This document shows positions 34,249-45,710 of a stretch of DNA of 64,000 bases, piece after piece (positions within the stretch are counted from its first letter, which is position 1; every line of letters starts with the position of its first letter). The stretch spans positions 744,001 through 808,000 of the forward strand of contig NW_020825356.1 in NCBI RefSeq assembly GCF_003286085.1, given 5' to 3'. The notes under the pieces were generated by a model. It saw only the letters and a list, made by a program, of their open reading frames with translations. It searched no databases and was not told where the DNA came from. A program made the position numbers and the translations under genes. Origin of the DNA: Drosophila persimilis (taxonomy: Eukaryota; Arthropoda; Insecta; Diptera; Drosophilidae).

Positions 34249-37138
34249 ATGCATTCGCTGGACAATTGCGAGGTCTTTGCCCAGATGGGCGATACTCTTA
34301 AGCGTTTTGACAGCGAGTCTAAGAAGCTTAACACCTTCTTATATTTAAGCGGTAAGTACGCATGTAGAAATAAAAAACATAGCGGTAAAAGGAAAAAACT
34401 ACAAAGTGCAAAATGGTTCGTTTCATTGGCAGGCGATGACGAGCACATTGCAAAGATCTGCAATCTGGTGTGCAAAGTGCTAATGGAGCATGATCTCGTG
34501 GTGCAACGGCCACATGACAAAATGAAAAACGAGGTGGTCACCGAGCCGACTGGAGCTGACGCCATGAACTATTTGCGCGGGGTCCTAGCCGTGCTAATAA
34601 TAAACACCACTGACTGTTTGAAACAGAAGAGTTATAATCCGGATTGCGTCCATTTGGTTGGCCAGGTACCTCCCATGTCGACAGTCGTGGCCATTTCCAT
34701 TGCCCTGAAATGTGGTCTGCAACAGCCGCTGAAAGAGTTTCTGGCGTACGGACAGAGCTGTGTTGCCCGCCAGTACTACGATTATCTAAATGAAAACGTG
34801 TCCAAGTTGGTCTCCAACCAATTTGATGCCCTGTCGTTGCTCACGGGATTCCTCACATCCGCTCGGCAGGCCATTGCCCACTATAACCAAACAAGTGCCA
34901 ACGAACTCGTGGACCAGACGGCTCGTCTCCTTCAACGCCAACTGCTAGACAGTTCCGATCGATTGCGCGTGCTGTCTCCATCTCCTCGCAAGCGCTACCT
35001 GGCCCTGGCAATGAATCAGCTACTCGATGTGCTGCTCGCGGCCCTCCAGCAGCCCGCTGAAAAGCCACAATATTGGACTATCTACAATTTCATGATTTGC
35101 GATGAAACAGACTCCATAAAGCAGGAGAACACAGAGTCTTTGATGGACCGGTATTCCTCGATTCTGATGGACGCCTTGCAGCGTGTCCTGCAGCTGGTGA
35201 CCGTGGACACATTCATGACCTGGCTAGAGCTTCCCTCTAGCCAGTTGCTCTACAGCTACCAAGAGGTCATATGCTGCCAGTCAGCAGCAGTGTTGAACCT
35301 TATTAGGAACAAGCCAGAACTTGCCCAGCACTTGATTTGCGGACAACTGAAAACCTTCGCCGGAGCGGCCAAGTCGTTTAAGGAGCGCCTGACAGAACTA
35401 AGTTTGCGCGAACTATTACGCTTCCTTGACGGCGATAATGGCGAAATAACCGAGGCGCAGACACTGGCTGGACTTGAAGAACTCTTTCAACGTCCCATTT
35501 GCTTTGTTAGCGACGAGTGCGTGGACACCATGTCCAAGCATGTGCAATTCCTGGGATTCGAACACATCACCCTGATCTTCAACCATATGGCCGAATATCT
35601 GGCCGAGGAGGCTGAGGATACCAGCCTGAGTCTTGAAGAGAAAAAACAACAGAGAAGCCAATACAATCCCGTGTTGCGTCAGGTTGTGCAGCTGATCTTT
35701 ATCCGATCCGACGTGGATGTTAAGCAAAAGATACTGGAGCTACGCGATGAGCTTGGGCTCACGACTGCATTCACTTTTTCCAATCGGGCCTCTAACTCAC
35801 GCCGTGTTCTATTCTTTAATCGGCTCGATGGCCAGCCTGAGCGTGCGCACCTTTTAGAGTTTTTGTATATATGCTACGAGGACGCGCAGATGTCCTGGCA
35901 GACACTGGCTGACCTGGGTATGACGCACTCACGTTTCATGGACATATTCTGGAACCTCGCCTGCCAGCTCACCCCCCACGCCATTCACTACATGAAGAGC
36001 ACCGCCGACAGCCTGTTCAAAGACGAATACGTGCTAACGCGCCCGAATTCGTTTGACTTCCTGCTATCCCTGTACGCATATCCCTTGATACTCAACGGCA
36101 TGAAGACTGGCTTGCACACCCCTTCCAGTCGTAGTTTCCGTGAACGGGTCAACAATAATTTGTGCAACTACAACCTGAACCTTCAGCCGGGCGCCAGGCC
36201 CTACAGTGTCGAGCAGCTGAAGGCAGCCCAGTCCGCATACCTGGAGGCCCTTGCCACTGGACTGGCCAAGTTCACCGAATTGAACCACACTCATCTCATC
36301 GAGCGCATCCTACATACCCTTCTAAATGTCGAATCGGCAGATAAATACATTCAAACGAACGGCAAGGAGCAAATTGATCAAATGATAGAGGACAACGCAT
36401 CGGCAGACTGCTTGAAAGAGGCCAAAACCTATGTCGAAATGCATGTCCATCTTATCCAATGGCGCAAGAACAGTTGGCCAGTGCTGTCCCAGCTAATGAA
36501 GACCATAGATGCTCTGCGCTGGACTATACCGACCTTCGACCAAATCCGCGTCGATGTCCTCAACCTGGCTGTAAAATACTATACAAATAATTCGCCGACC
36601 ATCCTGAGCGGAGACTCTGGTGAGTGCCGAACTTCAACGCACTGGCCAACAATGCCATTTTAAATTTATTTATCCCCTTTCAGAACTCATCCAGAAAATG
36701 CAGGCCTTGGTAGACACTTCAGCGCAGAGCGAACGCTGGAAGATGACAAATATCTTGTCGACAGATCGCGATTTCGCAGATAAATGCATGGGGCTCATAA
36801 TGCAGTCGAGCGCCATAGAGGCGACTAACCTCTTTTTCAAGTCCATTGAAAACAAAACCGATGTCACCCTCATGGCGGAGATCTCGAGGCAAATCGACTT
36901 GTGTGATGCTCCGCAGGCTAAAGCTGCCTATAGATTCTTCTTCCGCAACTACATGTATGGTTTCATGAGATACATGGAAAAGGCGACGCTCCCGAAGTGT
37001 GATCGCCTTGCCGACCATGTACGGGGTATTGTTGCCCTGGCCCCGAAAAAATGCCGCTTTGATCATGAGGCGATAACCGCACGGATGATCCTAAACATGC
37101 TTGTAGCTAAAAACTTACAGGGGTTGGATCGTATATAA
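34249..37138 (+). CDS. Glos: Probable Gaulos/Gemin4-like SMN-complex protein
   Basis: Three exons (34249-34351, 34433-36619, 36684-37138) encode 914 residues starting MHSLDNCEVF; I chose the first ATG because nothing upstream in frame is an ATG. The protein is almost entirely predicted helix with many Leu-rich stretches and no membrane segment, signal peptide or catalytic motif, as expected for a scaffold protein. The assignment rests on context: in D. melanogaster the neighbour by gene number of CG2938 is CG2941 (Gaulos), reported as the fly Gemin4 counterpart in snRNP assembly. I recalled this and did not verify it by alignment. Intron 1 is 81 bases, a multiple of three without a stop, so retention would add 27 residues. 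Intron 2 is 64 bases. If it is not Gaulos, it is an unnamed helical-repeat protein; the gene itself is certain. Confidence 0.7.
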
Positions 37139-37790
37139 TGTGTTTAACCCATTTTGTAGTGGAGTATTGGGGAGAGAAAGAAAGTACAGGGCTGCTATTT
37201 TGATTAAGCTTTAAGTTACGATTTGAAATCGCCAAAGTTAAGTTAATTATTATTATTTTTTCACTAATCTTTAATGCATTCGACATACACACTTTAATTT
37301 TTGTTTGTTCCAACAATATTCTCATATACTCAAGATAAACTGGATTTGGCAAAGGAAATGCTAAGTATTAAACAAATTATCAAATAATTTCCAAAACTAA
37401 AAGCTATCTATTTCTTTATTTCGAAACTAATTCGCTTAATTAAACCCATTTTCACAAATCTTTATATCAAATGATCAAAGCGCGCTGACTTTTCTGCTAT
37501 GACCACGCGGGACCTCTGAGCTACCATAATTTCAAAAACAGCTAGGTCGAACAAAATTAATATATTTAAAAATATAAATGTGGGTAAAAATTATACCAGA
37601 AAACGGTATTTTTGAATGACAAATAAAGTTAGTGCAAGACAAGCGGCGTGGAACGGAACGGTATGGCAACGCTGAATGAACGGCGTTGCTTCTGGATTTT
37701 GCCGGTCAACGGCGTTGCCTAACAATTCCGCCGGTCGGATTAGAACTCCAAGGTGACGCAGGAATATGTATGATGGAACTTCAATAGTTC
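37139..37790. other. Short intergenic stretch, Gaulos-like 3' end to Vap33 promoter
   Basis: An AATAAA at 37621-37626 is a candidate poly(A) signal for the upstream gene. Two GGCGTTGCTT/GGCGTTGCCT repeats lie at 37682-37720. No other gene is seen. Confidence 0.5.
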
Positions 37791-37881
37791 GTCAGTATAT
37801 TTATGGTATATTTTGAAGATTAGACGGTATGTTTCTGATGGTCAGACGGTATATTTGATCAATAAACTCGCGGTCACACTG
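37791..37881 (+). promoter_or_regulatory. Vap33 promoter: Motif 6 array plus Motif 1
   Basis: GTCAGTATATTT (37791-37802) is an exact Motif 6 (KTYRGTATWTTT). TATGGTATATTT overlaps just downstream and GACGGTATATTT follows at about 37845-37856. CGGTCACACTG (37871-37881) fits Motif 1 (YGGTCACACTR), the M1BP site. This pair is typical of TATA-less fly housekeeping promoters. The start site is expected near 37.88-37.93 kb, leaving a leader of about 650-700 bases with several short upstream ORFs (for example ATG at about 37932). Confidence 0.7.
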
Positions 37882-38595
37882 CATCCGAACGTGTGTGCGC
37901 GCTTTGGATTTTTTTTCCCTGCATTTGCATATGAAAATTGTACTAGATTCGTAGAAAAATTAAACTAGCGAAGTGCGTGAAGTACCCGAGCTAGAATCAG
38001 AGTGGGCCATCTTATTGCAGAGAAAATTGCATTGTTCTAGGCAGGAAATCCACGTTGATCGTCGTTTTTTTTGTACGCAAAAACGGAATTTATGTTTGGT
38101 ATTTTCTTTATATTCTAACCGTGTGCGAGAGTGTGTGTGTGGTCGCATAAATTTGCCGATATTTCGCCTGTCCTCGCTCTCTGATAAATCGGACGAAGCC
38201 AGCAGCGACAAACGAGCGACGCGCAGCTTGTGAAAAGTCAAGAGAAAAAATAAAACAATAGGGAAAATTTGGTTAAAAAGGTATCTTAAAAAGGTTTAGC
38301 TCGGAAGATATTTGCAGACCGGAAAGAAACGCAAGAAGAACGAAAACCGTAAGCGAAAATCAGCAAATTTTACGTGCTGCGTGTCTCTGCTGAGTGTATG
38401 TGTGTTTGAGTGAATGTGTAATACAATTCCGTGTGCATTTCCTTAACAGCCACCACTACAACTACAACGACAACAAGGTGAAGGCAAAACCAGGACAAGC
38501 AGCGCGCAAAAACGCACAAAAGAATTAAGGAGAAATACCGAAAAACAGACACGAAGTTGCAATTTTCTACAGTGGAGTCCATACAAACAGCAGCC

Positions 38596-41426
38596 ATGAG
38601 CAAACCAAACTACGAGCTTCCGCTGACCATTGATCCGGAGCATGAGTTGCGTTTTGTGGGTGAGTTTTTTTCATGATTCTTTTTGTAGGGATTGCCAAAA
38701 ACTAAAAAGTGAAACTCTTGATTCTTTAGCAATTTGTTATTGTTTGTCTCTCTCCCCATCCATTCATCGCGTGAGCGTGTGAGACGGGTAAGGCCATTTT
38801 GCATGTTGGCTCAACCACACTCGCGCACACCCATTGCTACATACATGCATATGTTGTTCATGTATCGACCAATGTAGGCGACGACGCATCGGTGGCAGTA
38901 CGAACCATTGAAACATTTAACCATTGCAATTTCATTTTCGAATTCCAATTTATTGCAAAATTCGTTCATTTTGTTAGGTCAAAAGGGCTTGGAGCAAACT
39001 GCAAAGTTTGCACGCACACCAACACACACACGCCGCTTATGTGTGATTGCGTCTCGCTTTGGTGCTCTTTACCTCTGTCTCTGTCTTTGTCTCACTTTCC
39101 TTGTCACTTGGCGCTGCTTTCTTTGCAGCTTATCAATAATTTCCGTTGTTTTTGTTGGACATTTTTGACATTGTTTTAGGTCTACGTGTGGTGTGCGGCT
39201 GTTTCACCATGTTTTCATCCATCTCCTTCTGTCCTGTCCTGGCCCGTCCGCCGCTGTCACTGCTGCCGTCCCTCTTTCTTTCTTCTGCTGATGCTCTTGT
39301 TGCCGGCAGCTGGCGTTGTTTTCTTACTCTCGCTATTCTTTCGCGCTCTCCGACCGTCGTCTGCCTCTCTCTCCTTGCGTTTTTGGCTACAATTTTATTT
39401 TTATACGCAAAAACTTGTCATGGGCCGTTTTTATTTTAATTTTTTTTTTGTCTTACTTCTTGAGTTTTGGCCGAAAAGCAACAGCAGCAGCAGTTGCAGC
39501 AACAACTACAATAATCCCATATGACACCAGAGAGCCCGCACAGTGGGCGGTGGCAATGCATTTACCCGATTGCTACTAATTGGAAAAACACAAAACACAT
39601 GTGTGTAAATAACTAATATGTGGTGTGTATGTGTTAGGAAGAGAGAGAGAGAAATAGAGATTGAGAATTAGAATTATTTATTTTCCTCGTGCAACACCCA
39701 TTACTTTTGTTTCGTTCCACTGTGCACAAATATTTTCATATTTCTGTGTGTGTGTGTTTGGCTATGTCAGCCCTGCCTTAGCCCCATTCTTGTCCTCCGA
39801 CCTACCTCCCCCTTTGATCGTTGACTAGCGCGAAGTGTAGAGTGAGAGGTTTGGGTGGGGAGAGGGGCCGAGGCCCATGCATGACGCGACTTTGTCTAAT
39901 GAAATTTCCTTCATACACACACAATAAATACACATACATATATACGCGTATAGGAAGAACACGCACGCACTAAAGGGAATCCGTTACACTGCTTCTGCTG
40001 TTACTGTTGCACTCTTCCCACTTACAGAAGACTTGCATCCCAGGCGTAGATCGCGCATATAATCGAATTCGCCTCTGCCTAATCTCTTCGGAGGACATCC
40101 ATGTCTGGCCTGCCAGTACTTTTTCAGTTTCCACTGCCACTAGAATTTTTTTTGTTTTAGGGAGGGTATTCAAGTTTCGGCTCCTTTTGGTTGCTCTCTT
40201 TTGCCCTGCTTCTAGCTATTGGTTCTTTTTGTTGTTTGCTTCTGCTTTTAATTCAATTAATTTGAACTTGCTTTCGTTTTTGGTGCTGCCTAATGACGCA
40301 ATGGGCGTGACGTGACACAAATCAGTTGATTTGCTTGGAACGGCGGGGGGGGTGGGCCTGTTAATTCGATTGATTGCTAATCGAATGCATTCGCTTTCCT
40401 TTCAGGTCCCTTTAATCGGTCTGTCGTCACAATCATGACCCTACGCAATAACTCGTCTGCGCCACTGGTTTTTAAGATCAAGACAACCGCACCAAAGCGC
40501 TACTGTGTACGTCCAAACATTGGCAAGATCCTGCCTTTTCGGTCGACCCAGGTGGAAAGTAAGTACTCTTTAATATCCATATGGACTGGCTGGAATGCAA
40601 TCTAATCCCCAATACCATTCCCATTCGATGTATATCCCACAGTCTGCCTGCAGCCCTTCATGTACGATCAGCAGGAGAAGAACAAGCACAAGTTCATGGT
40701 GCAAAGCGTCCTCGCACCGGTGGATGCTGATCTGACCGATTTGAATAAATTGGTAAGTGGCGTGTTGATGAGCATCCGATACCAAATCCCCCATTAACAT
40801 CAATATTAACATTCCATCTTCATCTTCATATCATCCTCTGCAGTGGAAGGAGCTGGAGCCGCAGCAGCTAATGGATGCCAAGCTGAAATGCGTTTTCGAG
40901 ATGCCCAGTGCCGAGGCAAATGCAGAGAATACTAGCGGCATTTCCGTGGGTGTTGGATCCGGCAGCGCCGGCGGAGGCAGTGCGGGTACCAATGTACCCG
41001 CCATCACCGAGGGCGCTAAGTCAGAGACGAAGCTGTCTAGCGATGAGAAGGTGTGTTTCGTGCCGCTCTCAAAGAATATATTTAATCCAATCTTTGTTTT
41101 AAAGACCGCAAATTCGACCGATGCCACTGAGTATGACTTGTCCGGTGAGATGAAGGCGCTGATGGAGTCCAACACTGACCTACGAAAAGAGAATCTACAC
41201 TTGAAGGTGGGTCCCTGGTTCACCTCCGTTATCCTTTGTGGCCTTAATGGTTATAATCTTCCTGTTGCAGGATCAAATCGCACGCTACCGCAGCTCAGCG
41301 GCTCTCAAGCAGCCGAACGAGCCCTATGCCCCAGTGCTAGCTGAGAAACAGATTCCGGTCTTTTATATTGCAATTGCCATTGCTGCGGCCATACTGGGCC
41401 TCTTACTGGGTAAATTCTTGCTCTGA
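38596..41426 (+). CDS. Vap33: VAMP-associated protein Vap33 (VAP-A/B orthologue)
   Basis: ER tail-anchored receptor that binds FFAT-motif proteins at membrane contact sites. Exons: 38596-38659, 40406-40558, 40643-40752, 40844-41206 (with an inner 54-base intron 41051-41104) and 41271-41426. The product is 263 residues if the mini-intron is removed, 281 if kept; the fly protein is about 269. The MSP domain (residues about 8-130) has [12 protein letters not shown], including Pro58, the residue equivalent to human VAPB Pro56 that is mutated in ALS8. A Gly/Ala/Ser-rich linker follows, then a short coiled coil ([19 protein letters not shown]) and a C-terminal membrane anchor ([21 protein letters not shown]). 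The first intron is long (1.75 kb). The start codon matches the known N-terminus [17 protein letters not shown]. Confidence 0.97.
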
Positions 41427-43400
41427 ATGCCATAAAGTATCCAAAATGCAGCAGAATCACTAACAACTACTACAGAACTACAGAAAACAAAAAACAAAAA
41501 ACAACAAAGAGAACAGCAGCAGAAGCAGTAGCACCATCAAACCGCAACAAGACGCAATAGCAGCAATAACAACGAACAAACCCAGAAGCATAAGCAAAAG
41601 CAAACGGGAGAGGCGACACAAAAAGATACAAAAACCATCAGATATGCAGCAGAAGGGGAAACTAGCCCTCGAGGCTGAATGAGATAAAAGAGCTGCGCTC
41701 GAACAGAAAGTAAAAGCTTTGCTAATGAAGCTATTAAGTCTTAAAGTGATTCAAAAAACAAAACACTACAACAACCAGTTTAATCCAAAAAGTGCATTGC
41801 TCAGATTTTCCATTGCATTTTTTTCATTTTTTTTTTTTAAACTAATTTTACTATATTCTTTATGATAACGTTTATCTTACGTCTAAAGTGAAAAGCCGCA
41901 TCTTTTATATTTTTTCAATTATGTAATCAATCAGACATTTAGTTTAAAATCTAAATCTTATTAAGCAAAAAAAAACTTTCGACAAAAAGCAAAGACAAAC
42001 CAATCATTGTTAATGAAGTAAACAATTTCAGTTGTATGTTTAATTGAGTTTGTTATTTGCTTTGACAAAACTTGGATAAATTTAATTGTTAAAGCAAACA
42101 CTAGGAAGAAGCTTAACTAAGGAAACCACGAGCAAAATGCATTACAAAAAGTCAGAAAAACGCTTTGAAAAATCATATAAATAATAAAAGAATGTCACGA
42201 AAAAAAAAAGAAAACTGCTCTGCCAGGCCACCGCCGCTCTCTATAAAGGACAGTTTGCTTCACCCCCTATCCAACACTGTCTCTCCCCCTATCACCATCC
42301 ATCCCCATCTGCATCCCCATCCCCATCCACCCACTAACACCCATAAAAAGGGAATTATATAAAAAGAAGATATATAAGGACCATAAGTTATATTTTTCGG
42401 CTGGCATTTTGCATTTAAGTAGTTTGTTTTTAGTCATTTCAATGATTCAACCTGCAATCCCATACATCCAAATTTAAATCTAAAAATGTTTGGATACTTA
42501 AATATATAGATTGATGAGAAGAGTTTATGTAAGCAAAAAATCAACTCAACTGAGTAGCTAAATTGGAAGAAACCAACCCCCCACATTTTATAAAACAACA
42601 CAATTCAGAAGATTTGCGAGAAAATCTAGAAAAAATATATGAGCATACACTTACGATCTACATGTATCACATATTATATGAAATATGTCTGAAGATTAAT
42701 TAAAGCAATTCCAGAAACTGCATACATGATTTGTATGTACCAGGCGTATGGATAATTGTAAGGTCTATATGGGTCTCGTACGATCTACAACGTTGTTAGA
42801 ATACGTACATGTGTCTGAGATGAAATCTGCCTAAACAAAAGATCTGCAGATGATGCGCCCTATGTCTGATATGGATATATTTATGTATCCAAATCTGAAG
42901 ATGATGGGAGAGGTCACAGCAAAATCAATCAACATTTTATAAAACATTTGACAGAGGCAACAAAAAAGAAATTTGGAATATTTTGTATTATTTTTGATTG
43001 CGCCACTCCCGGCAACCCCCTCACAAGCACCCCTTCTTTCGCCACAACCCCTTAGGCATGTAAAAACAAAATGGGAAAAACAAAAGCTAAAGAGAGAGAA
43101 GAGCAAGCTCTCTTTGATTTGTTTTAGAACATATATTTCCTTATTCTTCATTGCGATTGTTTTTTGGCTGTTTTTTTTTTTTAATTTTTGTTTAACATTT
43201 TGCAAAGCATTGAAAGGGTATATAGATTTATATATAAATACATACATACGAGTATATACACATGCGTGCATGAGCGCTGTATTTTCATAGACATGTGGAA
43301 ATCGTATTTAAATGTTTAAACTAGAAATACAGAACAAAAAAGAAAACCTATAAATAAATATAATGATAAACGAAACAAAAATGAAAATGAAATGAGAAAA
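41427..43400 (+). other. Gene-free stretch, probable long Vap33 3' UTR
   Basis: AT-rich with A/C-rich ACAGCAGC-type patches just after the stop (41455-41600). Several AATAAA hexamers exist, for example near 42180 and 43355, so alternative 3' ends are possible. Pyrimidine-rich CCCCATC repeats lie at 42295-42330. No independent gene is seen. Confidence 0.45.
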
Positions 43401-45710
43401 TAACAAACGAGGAGAAAACACACACAAAAAAGAAGAAACAAAAATAAGCAAATCATAAGCAAAATGTACTTGATGTCAGCTGTAGCAAAAGAAAAATACA
43501 ACATATATATACACACACACACACACACCCACACACACACATATATAAAATTATATATATGAAAATCATAATAAATTGTGGAAATGGATTTTGAGAGCAT
43601 TCAGCATTCAACAGTTGTTGTACCAACCCCCCCCCCCCACCCCTCACCCCTACCGCCCCCTCTCCGCCTCCACTCGTCGTCGAACTTTCAATTGCATTAT
43701 TTAATGGATCTTAACCCGAAACACACACACAAGCTCGACAGAAAGATAATGGCAAAAGAAGAGACAAGAAGTTCCAAGCAGAACGACACGAACGGGGGGA
43801 TAAACAAACAAATTATTATAATATTTAAAACATGAATCTTAAGAACCTAAGTGTTTTTTTCTCAAAGGAAAAAAAAAATGAAACATTGTTAATTAAACAT
43901 CAAATATCATTTGAAATAAATTTAAATAAAACAAATACATCAAAAAATAACTTTCTCCCTCCGATGGTCTTTCCTCTCTCTCTATCACTCTATCTCTACT
44001 TTTATCCCTCTCTCACGCTCACTCTTAGTCAACGATTCGAAATGGAGCGAGATAGAAGTAGCGAAGCATGAGAAAAAGATAGGAGGGTGTGTCACACAAA
44101 TAACAAATATTTATTCGGATAAAAGATGCGTCTTTTATTGGATTTCGTTGAAAATCTGGACTAAATTATAAATTACAAATAACAAAAAGTGCACACTGCT
44201 ATCAGTCCGAACACTTATAGTGTGTTTATATAGTGCTTATAACACTATTTTCAAAGTACACTCCTCCCTATAAATATAAGCCCATATAAGACCAGTTTTT
44301 GGCTAAAAGCCCCAACCCAACTATCAAACGCCACCGTAGTTTATAACAATTAAAGATCTGTCTTTGCGTTGTCCGCGACGTAGAAAATTATGAACGGAAC
44401 AGTAAAGATCGAGGCCTGCACATCCGATGTTTTAAGAACATCGCAATTATCGCGAGTTTTCAAGAAAAATTAATTTTATCCGATAGATTAATCAATTTAT
44501 CGTTAGATTGTGTTTTATAAGCCTATTTTATTGCATTCCTCTTATAAAATTATATATAAAAAAAAGAGCTAAAAAAGCAACTACATAGAGATGAAGTTGT
44601 CACGGAGGCACATGCATTTAACATGAATTCTACGCCCAACACTATGCTATGAAATGCCATACCTGTTTCTACCTTTCAGGTAGATATGTAGAAACGTAAT
44701 GGCCAGAAGAAAGTGTTTTCGACCCCATATATGTATTCTTGATCAGCCTCAATTTCCGATTCAATTTAGCCATGTCCGTCTTTCCGTCTTGTTTAACACC
44801 GAGTTCCAAGAGACTATAAATAATGCTAGAAAAATCCGAGAAACTCCCAATTTCTGAATTTGTTTTTACTTGAAATGTTGCAAGGCAATATATATATCTA
44901 AATATCATTCGTACATACTAATTTTTCTATATGAAAATATATGTACATATATATATATATATCTCATATCTCGTGTGTGTTAGAGTGAGGACGCAAGGGA
45001 ACCCAGTTGCATCGTCGAACGAATATAGCAACTAACATGCGAAATAGGAGAGCAGAAAGATCAGGTAAACGAACCCAACAAGATAACGAACACGTGCGTG
45101 TGAGCATGTCGCAATCACAATCCCAAGGCACGAGATGAACGAAATTAACAAAGACCATTAGAACGGAGACAAGAGTGCGGGCTCGTAATTGACATTCAGG
45201 CAGAAAATGACAGATAACGCCATCAAGTACACCGAGCATCTATATCCGTTTGGTTTATTCGTGTCGCATTCGAGAACGAATTGAATATTTTGCTCATCCG
45301 AAAGTGCTGATTGGTGCCGTGGACAAAGAATGTCCCCAATGTCATGCGCCCAATTTCAAACATGCCTAAACACGGCAGGATCCCTGATTCAAACCTGTTT
45401 CTGTAGTCCATCGCACATTTAATCCGTGTTCTTAAATGATGTCGTCCAAAGCAACAGAAATAGTTCCCAATATTGTGGAAATGGTTTCCGGCTTAGCTCG
45501 TAATAAAATGGATTAACTACACTTTTTTCTGGTAACAATCATTTAAAATATATAACTTACACTTTTCTATTAACAAGAAATCAATACACATATTACAAGT
45601 ATTACACTAAAAGGAACCACCAGACCGGACTAGACGCGATATTGCACAGATGTTTGCGTGAGGCAAACACTTAAGAAATAGTTTTATGAGTAAAGAACCA
45701 AGAGATGATT
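43401..45710. other. Gene-free stretch with simple repeats and one mini-me remnant
   Basis: It contains TA/CA dinucleotide tracts (43501-43560), a run of 13 C (43628-43640), a TC-rich patch (43975-44025) and a (TA)n tract (44936-44962). Open frames at 44964-45411 on the minus strand have no recognised family. The asparaginase 3' UTR probably occupies the right end. Confidence 0.4.
44668..44830 (+). mobile_element. Degraded mini-me/DINE-1-like core
   Basis: It retains GTAATGGCCAGAAG, TTTTCGACCCCATATAT, TATTCTTGATCAGCCTCAAT, TTCAATTTAGCCATGTCCGTC and a short GTCY remnant, then GAGACTATAAATAATGCTAG. The order is the same as in the 24 kb copy, with many substitutions. Confidence 0.6.

Noticed and set aside
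44964..45411. Two overlapping minus-strand ORFs between Vap33 and the asparaginase gene
   Set aside because: The stretch FFVHGTNQHFRMSK looked protein-like at first, but no family was recognised and no splice or start context supports it. Left as unassigned intergenic DNA.
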